DNA from: Cloacibacillus sp. An23
Lineage (GTDB): Bacteria > Synergistota > Synergistia > Synergistales > Synergistaceae
Reading direction: 5' to 3'
NCBI RefSeq assembly: GCF_002159945.1
Contig: NZ_NFJQ01000016.1
Span: 1 to 47,596, forward strand
Length of the DNA stretch: 47,596 nt
The notes under the pieces were generated by a model that worked only from the letters and a program-made list of their open reading frames with translations, did no database searches and was not told the origin of the DNA. Of the stretch, positions 41,487-47,596 are shown one piece after another. The translations under genes and the position numbers were made by a program. How positions within the stretch are numbered: the stretch's first letter is position 1; each line of letters starts with the position of its first letter.

Positions 41487-42632
41487 TTACCTCATGTTCC
41501 TGCTTTCAATGCCAAGCATTTTGCAAACGGAAAGGCCGAGCTTTATAAGCCAGAATGAGTTTTTGTAATCAAACGGCGTTTTGTTTTCTCCGGCAATTAT
41601 CTCTTCAAACTCTTTTGTAGTAATTCCAAGTTTCTTTGCTATATATTCCTTATCTTGCTCCATCTGGTCTCTGTCGTATGGATTCGTCTTGAGCTTCTCC
41701 AGCGCTTCGTCGCGCGTCATAGTGCCAGCAAGAATTTGAGTTGAAAACACGTTCTTCCTCGTATCGAAACCAAATTTAGCTGGCAGATAATAACCTTCGA
41801 AAAATCTGGTAAAGACATTTTCGTAGTGCTTGTTCTCATATTTCGTCCAGCCATATTTTTCATGCAGAAATTTCTCTGCCTTCGCTTTGTCGTAGACAAC
41901 ATAGTCGAGAGGATAAAAACGCTGCATACCATATACGTATTTATATAGAATGCGGTATTTCAATATTCCGCACGTCGGATAAGTTTTAAGTTTACGCTTG
42001 CCGAATTTTTCATGTATGTCCTTATACAAAGTAAGGTCGTTCATATAGATCCATTCCAGCGGCGGACGGATAAATTCGGTTGAGTTGTTGGAGCCTGTCA
42101 ATATATATTTTATTTTGTGTTTTGCAGCATAATTGTACAATGCCGCGAAAATAGCATGATCCTGCGGAGCGTCCTGCGAGGATATCTGCGACTTGAACAT
42201 AGCCAATTGGAAGTCGCTCATCTCTTTCCAGTTGACGACTTCCGTGTACATATCGAGATCCAGACCTTTGACTATCTTCTCGATATTTTCAACGGCTACA
42301 TTCAGATTCCAGCCGGTGTCTACGACGAACGCGAGCGGACGAAGGCGCATAACCTCCTTAGCGATGTAGGCCATATAGGAGCTGTCCGCGCCTCCGCTTA
42401 AGCCGAGCAGACAGTCGTAATCACGTCCTTTTCCGGCTTCACGAATTTTAGCAGCCATCGCTTCGAGTTCCTCAAGGCGGTTTTCATTCGGATGCCAGTA
42501 TGGTTTTATCTTTTTATCAAAATTTCTGCAATGGTCGCAGACGCCGTTCTCATCAAAGGTTATCTTTGAGTCCGTGGTGTCCATGACGCATCGAGTGCAT
42601 ATCTGATAAGGTCTCTTTTGGATACTGCTCAT
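41487..42632 (-). CDS. N-acetyl-sugar amidotransferase (WbuX/WbpG type)
   Basis: ATP-dependent ligase that converts a sugar N-acetyl group to N-acetimidoyl using ammonia from HisH2. The PP-loop is in LLGLSGGADSSYMAYIAKE; zinc-type cysteines are in CTRCVMDTT and CDHC. I start at the ATG at 42632 (MSSIQKRPYQICTRC, 381 aa); a TTG at 42650 is an alternative. It lies 2 nt after fnlC. Where fnlABC and such a triad co-occur in E. coli O145-type clusters, the product is L-FucNAm. Confidence 0.92.
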   Translation of the reverse strand: MSSIQKRPYQICTRCVMDTTDSKITFDENGVCDHCRNFDKKIKPYWHPNENRLEELEAMAAKIREAGKGRDYDCLLGLSGGADSSYMAYIAKEVMRLRPLAFVVDTGWNLNVAVENIEKIVKGLDLDMYTEVVNWKEMSDFQLAMFKSQISSQDAPQDHAIFAALYNYAAKHKIKYILTGSNNSTEFIRPPLEWIYMNDLTLYKDIHEKFGKRKLKTYPTCGILKYRILYKYVYGMQRFYPLDYVVYDKAKAEKFLHEKYGWTKYENKHYENVFTRFFEGYYLPAKFGFDTRKNVFSTQILAGTMTRDEALEKLKTNPYDRDQMEQDKEYIAKKLGITTKEFEEIIAGENKTPFDYKNSFWLIKLGLSVCKMLGIESRNMR

Positions 42633-42634
42633 GC

Positions 42635-43774
42635 TTACGCTTTTCTCCAAACCATCCTGTCAACAATGCTCGCATAGCTCTGAATGATCTTCACGACTTT
42701 CGTAGATACGTTATCGTCCGTGTAGTCCGGCACTTGTGTTCCTAAGTCATGGTTTTCCTGCATCTGCACCGCGGTCTCTACGGCTTGCAGAACGCTTTCT
42801 TCCGTTATCGAGCCAATGATGAAGTTCCCCTTATCTATGGCCTCCGGCCTTTCAGTGCTGGTCCTTATGCACACGGCGGGGAAGCTTCTGAAGTACGAAG
42901 CTTCTTCCGGCAGCGTGCCGCTGTCGGATACTACGCAGTAGGCATTCATCTGAAGATGGTTGTAATCGCTGAAGCCGAAGGGCTTCATGCTTCTTACGTT
43001 TTTGTGGAATTTGAAGTTCCTCTGTTCTATGAACTTCTTGCTTCTAGGGTGCGTGCTGTAGATTACAGGCATGTCGTATTTTTCCGCCATCGCGTTTACC
43101 GCGTTCATGAGCGAGAGGAAGTTTTTCTCTATGTCTATGTTTTCTTCCCTGTGCGCCGAGAGCAGTATGTACTTCTTCGGCTTGATGCCGAGTTCTTCCA
43201 GCACTCTGCTTTTGTTTATCTTGTCTATGTTCGCGGATAGGACTTCGGCCATAGGCGAACCCGTGACGTATGTCCTTTCTTTCGGCCTGCCTTCGGCGTT
43301 GAGGTAGCGTCTGGCGTGTTCGCTGTAGCAGAGGTTCACGTCGGCTATGTGGTCTACTATCCTTCTATTCATCTCTTCCGGCAGGTTTTCGTCAAAGCAT
43401 CTGTTGCCGGCTTCCATGTGGAAGATCGGTATCTTGTGTCTCTTTGCGGATATAGCCGAGAGTGCGGAGTTGGTGTCTCCGAGTATGAGCAGCGCGTCGG
43501 GCTTTACTTCTGCCATGAGTTTATAGGACTTGGCGATTATGTTGCCTATGGTTTCTCCCAGGTCCTGTCCTACCGAGTCGAGGTAGTAGTCGGGCGCACG
43601 GAGATTTAAGTCCTCAAAGAATATTTGGTTGAGGGTGTAGTCCCAGTTCTGTCCTGTGTGGACCAGTATGTGGTCGAAGTATTTGTCGCATTTCTTTATG
43701 ACTTCGGAGAGGCGGATAATTTCAGGTCTCGTTCCGAGTATGGTCATAAGTTTTAATTTTCTTGTATCGTTCAT
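42635..43774 (-). CDS. fnlC: UDP-N-acetylglucosamine 2-epimerase family (FnlC/WbjD type)
   Basis: 379-residue non-hydrolysing 2-epimerase that in this pathway forms UDP-L-FucNAc from the L-talosamine intermediate. Start KLKLMTILGTRPEIIRLSEVI matches the CapG/FnlC branch. Other motifs are HTGQNWDYTLNQIFF, DTNSALSAI and FHMEAGNRCFDENLPEEMNRRIVDHIAD. The third gene of a fnlA-fnlB-fnlC set, which supports the branch over WecB. Confidence 0.93.
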   Translation of the reverse strand: MNDTRKLKLMTILGTRPEIIRLSEVIKKCDKYFDHILVHTGQNWDYTLNQIFFEDLNLRAPDYYLDSVGQDLGETIGNIIAKSYKLMAEVKPDALLILGDTNSALSAISAKRHKIPIFHMEAGNRCFDENLPEEMNRRIVDHIADVNLCYSEHARRYLNAEGRPKERTYVTGSPMAEVLSANIDKINKSRVLEELGIKPKKYILLSAHREENIDIEKNFLSLMNAVNAMAEKYDMPVIYSTHPRSKKFIEQRNFKFHKNVRSMKPFGFSDYNHLQMNAYCVVSDSGTLPEEASYFRSFPAVCIRTSTERPEAIDKGNFIIGSITEESVLQAVETAVQMQENHDLGTQVPDYTDDNVSTKVVKIIQSYASIVDRMVWRKA

Positions 43775-43850
43775 CTTTTTCTATCCTTATATTCTCTTTA
43801 CTCTGCTCTATAGCTATATGTTCTGTTTTATAACCTATACCCGATACTCT

Positions 43851-44966
43851 CTATACTTCTTCGTAGTAGGTGTCGGGATTATTCGGATCAAAAGGTTCGT
43901 TCGCCCACATTACAGTCACGAGGTCTGTCTCTCCCGTGTTGGTTATGCTGTGGGTGTAGCCCGGCGGGATGTCTACGGCTTCTATTTTGTCTCCGCTTAC
44001 GTCGTAGGATATGACTTCGGCAGAACCAATCTTTCTGAACGATATTCTCGCTTTGCCGCTTACTACTATGAATTTCTCATTTTTCGTACTGTGCCAGTGG
44101 TTGCCTTTGGTTATGCCCGGTTTTGATATGTTGACCGAGACCTGGCCTCTTTCGTTAGATTTGAGCATTTCTGTGAAGCTGCCTCTGGCGTCGCAGTGCA
44201 TGGTGAGCTCGTAGCTGAATTTGTCTTCCGGCAGGTACGAGAGATATGTAGCGTAGAGCTTTTTCGAGAACAGGTCTCTCATGTCGGGGATGTAGAGGTC
44301 TTTTCTGCTCTCTTTGAAGGTGTAGAGCATGTTTACTATGTCGAGCAGTTTGACTTTATACTGCTCTGGCACGGTACAATACTTGCTATCTTCCATACAG
44401 GTGTTCGCTTCGCCGTTAAGAGCGTTTAGGAGTTCTTTTACAAGGTCGTCTATGTAGACCAAGGTCAATGTCGGGTTTGTCTCGTTTACCTGTATGGGCA
44501 GATTTCTCGCTATGTTGTGGCAGAAGGTGGCTACGGCGCTGTTGTAGTTCGGACGGCACCATTTGCCGAAGACGTTGGGGAAGCGGTAGACGTAGACTTT
44601 CACATCGTTGTCTCTGCCGTATTGGAATATGAGTTCTTCTCCGGCTTTTTTGCTTCTGCCGTATGGGTTGTCGAGCTCGGCCTGTATGGAGGAGGAGAGC
44701 ATTACGGGAGCTTTGTTCCCGTGTTTTTTCAGGCTGTCGAGTAACGTCGATGTGAAGCCGAAGTTGCCGGACATGAAGTCTTCGGGGTTTTCCGGCCTGT
44801 TTACTCCGGCGAGATGATATACGAAATCGCAGCTTGAAGCGTATTCGTCGAGCTGTTTTTCGGTATTGTCTATGTCGTAGGATAGTATCTCGTGTCCATG
44901 TCTTTTGAGTTCTTCTGTTAGGTTTCTGCCTATGAAGCCTTTGGCTCCGGTTACAAGGATTTTCAT
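43851..44966 (-). CDS. fnlB: UDP-sugar reductase with cupin domain (FnlB/CapF type)
   Basis: 371-residue bifunctional enzyme. Residues ~1-245 form a short Rossmann reductase (MKILVTGAKGFIGRNL, NPYGRSKKAGEE with Tyr and Lys). Residues ~250-371 form a cupin (KPGITKGNHWHSTKNEKFIVVSGKARISF) whose His residues hold the metal. In known homologues the cupin epimerises C3 and the reductase reduces C4 to give UDP-L-TalNAc. Domain order and length match CapF. Confidence 0.95.
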   Translation of the reverse strand: MKILVTGAKGFIGRNLTEELKRHGHEILSYDIDNTEKQLDEYASSCDFVYHLAGVNRPENPEDFMSGNFGFTSTLLDSLKKHGNKAPVMLSSSIQAELDNPYGRSKKAGEELIFQYGRDNDVKVYVYRFPNVFGKWCRPNYNSAVATFCHNIARNLPIQVNETNPTLTLVYIDDLVKELLNALNGEANTCMEDSKYCTVPEQYKVKLLDIVNMLYTFKESRKDLYIPDMRDLFSKKLYATYLSYLPEDKFSYELTMHCDARGSFTEMLKSNERGQVSVNISKPGITKGNHWHSTKNEKFIVVSGKARISFRKIGSAEVISYDVSGDKIEAVDIPPGYTHSITNTGETDLVTVMWANEPFDPNNPDTYYEEV

Positions 44967-44996
44967 TTTATGCTTCCTCCTTTCTGTCCTTTTTCT

Positions 44997-46052
44997 TTAG
45001 TTCTTATCCTTATCTTTGCTCTTGTTTTTATGTTCTTCCCAAGACGCGAGCTCTTCTTGTATGTATTTGAGTGAGAGGAGCTTTTGCTTTACGGCTTCTA
45101 CATCCAATAGTTCGGTGTTGTCGGAGTTGAATTCTTTTATGGCTGTCTCTTTCGGAGTTCCTTTGTCGAAGTATTTTTCGTAGTTAAGGTCGCGTTTGTC
45201 GCAGGGGACGCGGAAGAAGTTGCCCATGTCTTCTGCGTGGGCGCATTCTTCTTTGGTGAGGAGCGTCTCGTACATTTTTTCGCCGTGGCGGATGCCGATG
45301 ATTTTAGTTTCGGCCAACGAGTTGAATAATTCTTTTACTGCTTCGGCGAGTACCGCTATTGTGCAGGCAGGTGCTTTCTGTACCATGATGTCCCCGTTCT
45401 CCGCGTGTTCGAAAGCGAATACGACGAGCTCTACGGCTTCTTCGAGGCTCATGATGAAGCGCGTCATGGCGGGTTCGGTTATGGTCAACGGCTTGCCTGC
45501 TTTTATCTGCTCGACGAAACGCGGAATTACCGAACCGCGCGAGGCCATTACGTTGCCGTAGCGCGTGCAGCAAATCGTAGTCTTTGAAGGATCTACGGTA
45601 CGCGATTTGGCTATTACCACTTTTTCCATCATGGCTTTGGACGTACCCATCGCGTTGATTGGATAGGCGGCTTTGTCTGTAGATAGGCAGATTATTTTCT
45701 TTACGCCGTATTCTATCGCTGCGGACAGTACGTTGTCCGTGCCTATGATGTTTGTCTTGGCGGCTTCGAGCGGGAAGAATTCGCACGAGGGCACCTGTTT
45801 TAATGCCGCCGCATGGAATATGTAGTCCACGCCGTGCATTGCGTTTTTGACGCTGTTCACGTCCCTGACGTCGCCGATATAGAACTTTATCTTCGGGTTG
45901 TTGCCGTATTCGGTGCGCATGTCGTCCTGTTTCTTCTCGTCGCGAGAGAAGATGCGGATTTCACGCACGTCCGTGTCGAAGAAACGGTCCAAGACTGCGT
46001 GTCCGAAGGATCCCGTGCCGCCTGTGATTAGGAGAATGTTGTTCTCAAACAT
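44997..46052 (-). CDS. fnlA: UDP-GlcNAc 4,6-dehydratase/5-epimerase (FnlA/CapE type)
   Basis: 351-residue extended SDR that begins L-FucNAc synthesis from UDP-GlcNAc. LLITGGTGSFGHAVL binds NAD; HAAALKQVPSCEFFPLEAAKTNIIGT is typical of the short FlaA1/CapE group. The usual Tyr-x3-Lys appears as Met-x3-Lys (SKAMMEKV), as known in that group. Overlaps the glycosyltransferase gene by 8 nt. The lysine-rich tail (EHKNKSKDKDKN) is not part of the fold. Confidence 0.95.
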   Translation of the reverse strand: MFENNILLITGGTGSFGHAVLDRFFDTDVREIRIFSRDEKKQDDMRTEYGNNPKIKFYIGDVRDVNSVKNAMHGVDYIFHAAALKQVPSCEFFPLEAAKTNIIGTDNVLSAAIEYGVKKIICLSTDKAAYPINAMGTSKAMMEKVVIAKSRTVDPSKTTICCTRYGNVMASRGSVIPRFVEQIKAGKPLTITEPAMTRFIMSLEEAVELVVFAFEHAENGDIMVQKAPACTIAVLAEAVKELFNSLAETKIIGIRHGEKMYETLLTKEECAHAEDMGNFFRVPCDKRDLNYEKYFDKGTPKETAIKEFNSDNTELLDVEAVKQKLLSLKYIQEELASWEEHKNKSKDKDKN

Positions 46053-47280
46053 TTGTATGACCTGCCTTGGCGAAGATTACGTCTATCTGGTTGAGCAGTT
46101 TTTGTTTTTCGAAGTGTGATTCGAAATATCTGCGTGCGTTTCTGCCTAATTCTTTCAATGTTTCATCCGGCGTTTTAGAGACTTGTTCTATAATGCCGGC
46201 AAGCGCCTCGTAATCACCGGCGTCACAGCAGAAGCCGGCATCCGATTCTTGAATGACCTGCTGTATTTCGCCGTCGGCGCATACGATTACAGGGACGCCG
46301 CAGGCAAGGCATGACGGGAGTTTGGCAGGAAGCGTCATGCGGAATATTTCATTTTTAGCCAAGGTTATGAGCGTTACGTCGCACACACTCATATACTCCG
46401 GTATCTTTGCCGCCGGCTGCCTGTCTATGAAGTTGAAGCAGTCCGACACATCCATGCTGTCCACAAGGCGCATAAGCGTTTCTTTAAATCTTCCGTCTCC
46501 GACGATGTTGAATCTGACTAAGATGCCTCTATCTTTTAGCCTTTTTGCTGCTTTAGGCAATACTTCAAGCCCCTGCGATTTGCCTATATTTCCTGCAAAC
46601 AGCAGATTAAGACGGCCGTCTTTCGGAATATCCGAAAGGCTGACGCTTTGTTCTATCGGCATATAGAAATCCTCCGCATATTGCGGCCAGAACTTTATCT
46701 TATGGTTAGGGACGCCGCGGGCTTTTATCGCGGAGATGAAGCTTTTCGACGACGTCAGTATCAAGCCTGTCTTTCTGTATATGTAATCCACCATACTGCC
46801 GATCAGATTCAATATTTTCGTGTTGTTGATGCCTCCGGCATACTGCACATTCTCTGGCCAAAGGTCTGTGACATATAGCACGGAAGGTATATCCCTGCGC
46901 TTCGCGTACCATATTCCAACGAGCGCCTGCGTCATCGGAGAAACCTCATACGTAAAGACTTTATCCGCCTTTAATGAGGTAAGCTTGGCCCAGAAAAAGC
47001 CTGAGACTATAAAAGACAGGTAGTTCAGCGCCATCATGACGGAACTGTGACCGCGAGGGATTATCGGAAGGCGTATTATTTCCACGCCGTTATAGTTTTC
47101 TCTGCGTTTTTTGAAATATCCGTAGCCTTCGTAGAATTTTCCCTGCGGATAATTCGGCATACCTGTTACGACAGTGACTTCATAGCCGCGCCTGACCCAT
47201 TCGGAGCATATGTCGTTTATCCTGAACTGCTCGGGATAAAAGTATTGGGATATGACGAGTATGTGCGTTTTATTTGACAT
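46045..47280 (-). CDS. WbuB-like family 4 glycosyltransferase
   Basis: GT-B retaining glycosyltransferase (411 aa from the ATG at 47280; AAGGAC lies 12 nt upstream and GGCGGAT adjoins). The N-terminal SQYFYPEQFRINDICSEWVRRGYEVTVVTGMPNYPQG is the WbuB signature, the C-terminal half has LLFAGNIGKSQGLEVLPKAA and ACGVPVIVCADGEIQQV. WbuB homologues are commonly found next to fnlABC and are proposed to transfer L-FucNAc; here the sugar may be the amidinated form. Confidence 0.92.
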   Translation of the reverse strand: MSNKTHILVISQYFYPEQFRINDICSEWVRRGYEVTVVTGMPNYPQGKFYEGYGYFKKRRENYNGVEIIRLPIIPRGHSSVMMALNYLSFIVSGFFWAKLTSLKADKVFTYEVSPMTQALVGIWYAKRRDIPSVLYVTDLWPENVQYAGGINNTKILNLIGSMVDYIYRKTGLILTSSKSFISAIKARGVPNHKIKFWPQYAEDFYMPIEQSVSLSDIPKDGRLNLLFAGNIGKSQGLEVLPKAAKRLKDRGILVRFNIVGDGRFKETLMRLVDSMDVSDCFNFIDRQPAAKIPEYMSVCDVTLITLAKNEIFRMTLPAKLPSCLACGVPVIVCADGEIQQVIQESDAGFCCDAGDYEALAGIIEQVSKTPDETLKELGRNARRYFESHFEKQKLLNQIDVIFAKAGHTNV

Positions 47281-47596
47281 ATCCGCCAGTCCTTGCCAAG
47301 CTGTCATGAAAGCTTACTATGTTATATTTACGATAACCATAGAGTGCTTTATCATATATTTTCGAGCCAAACGCTTTGTTGAATGTCTCGTTTTTGCTTA
47401 ACTGTTTGATGATAAACTGAGGGCATGGCAGTATCCACGTCCGATGTCCGGCCAGCTTTCTGGCTTTTACTATCACGTCTTTCGTCGAGACGTATTCCTC
47501 GTTCTGAGGGAAGAATATGCCGCCTCTGGCAGCGTCTATTATCTGTCTCACGCATTCGCAGAAGTTGTCTATGTATATCATGCTGCGGCGGTTATC
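47270..47596 (-). CDS. NAD-dependent epimerase/dehydratase, C-terminal part (cut by window edge)
   Basis: Only the last 108 codons are inside the window; the gene continues past 47596. The visible start DNRRSMIYIDNFCECVRQII is the C-terminal substrate-binding region of extended SDR sugar-nucleotide enzymes. The rest (FFPQNEEYVSTKDVIVKARK) agrees. Such a C-terminus is seen in the SDR paired with WbuB-like transferases. Its end overlaps the transferase start by 11 nt. Confidence 0.8.
   Translation of the reverse strand, partial: DNRRSMIYIDNFCECVRQIIDAARGGIFFPQNEEYVSTKDVIVKARKLAGHRTWILPCPQFIIKQLSKNETFNKAFGSKIYDKALYGYRKYNIVSFHDSLARTGGYVK

Noticed and set aside
1-47596. CRISPR array, rRNA, tRNA or intact insertion sequence
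   Set aside because: I saw no regularly spaced repeats, no rRNA or tRNA signature and no transposase in the listed frames.

Overview
The window looks like a chromosomal segment of a Gram-negative anaerobe, most likely a member of the Synergistota (Cloacibacillus/Synergistes-like). The reasons are an outer-membrane porin with an N-terminal S-layer-homology domain (typical of Synergistota and Negativicutes), GC-rich housekeeping genes, and a set of amino-acid and organic-acid transport and catabolism genes. The assignment is inference; no rRNA or other phylogenetic marker beyond rpsO/pnp was available.

Layout. (a) 0.1-1.7 kb: a tyrosine integrase on the minus strand, flanked by short TGTGTAA repeats. 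Beside it lies a 38-codon hydrophobic peptide gene covered on the opposite strand by a possible antisense RNA that has its own promoter and terminator, which is the arrangement of a type I toxin-antitoxin locus. (b) 2.1-4.8 kb: the SLH porin and an unrecognised exported coiled-coil protein. (c) 4.85-5.5 kb: a gene-free stretch with strong RNA structure, including a 6S-like fold. (d) 5.5-10.7 kb: housekeeping genes rpsO-pnp-dut, pgsA, a GNAT acetyltransferase and plsY. (e) 10.8-22.6 kb: metabolic and transport genes (dicarboxylate symporter; D-aminoacylase with an NhaC-type transporter; cysteine desulfidase (CyuA family) with a divergent LysR regulator; a URO-D-family protein; a complete tripartite tricarboxylate transporter tctCBA). 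(f) 22.7-25.8 kb: a small accessory island with an AlpA-type regulator, an AlbA_2/Schlafen-type protein, a frameshifted GNAT toxin and several palindromes.

(g) 25.9-47.6 kb: one long minus-strand surface-polysaccharide cluster that runs off the right edge. Read in transcription order it has an epimerase (partial), a WbuB-like glycosyltransferase, fnlA-fnlB-fnlC (UDP-L-FucNAc), an N-acetyl-sugar amidotransferase with HisH2/HisF2 partners (conversion of an acetamido to an acetamidino group), a CDP-glycerol-glycerophosphotransferase-like protein with an IspD/TarI-like cytidylyltransferase and an extended SDR (polyol-phosphate supply and transfer), a family 2 glycosyltransferase, a polysaccharide pyruvyl transferase, an EpsG-type polymerase, a hexapeptide acyltransferase, an FkbH-like HAD protein with its acyl carrier protein, an SGNH-like protein, an F420-hydrogenase-beta-like iron-sulfur protein, a Wzx-type flippase and an aldo/keto reductase. 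The genes predict a Wzx/Wzy-type glycan combining an amidino sugar, a polyol phosphate and pyruvyl or acyl decoration. The section at 33.3-37.0 kb is clearly more AT-rich than its surroundings, so the cluster looks mosaic.

The best candidates for something not yet described are the 1.35-1.70 kb toxin/antisense locus, the bistable RNA at 5.17-5.36 kb, and the combination of modification modules in the glycan cluster.
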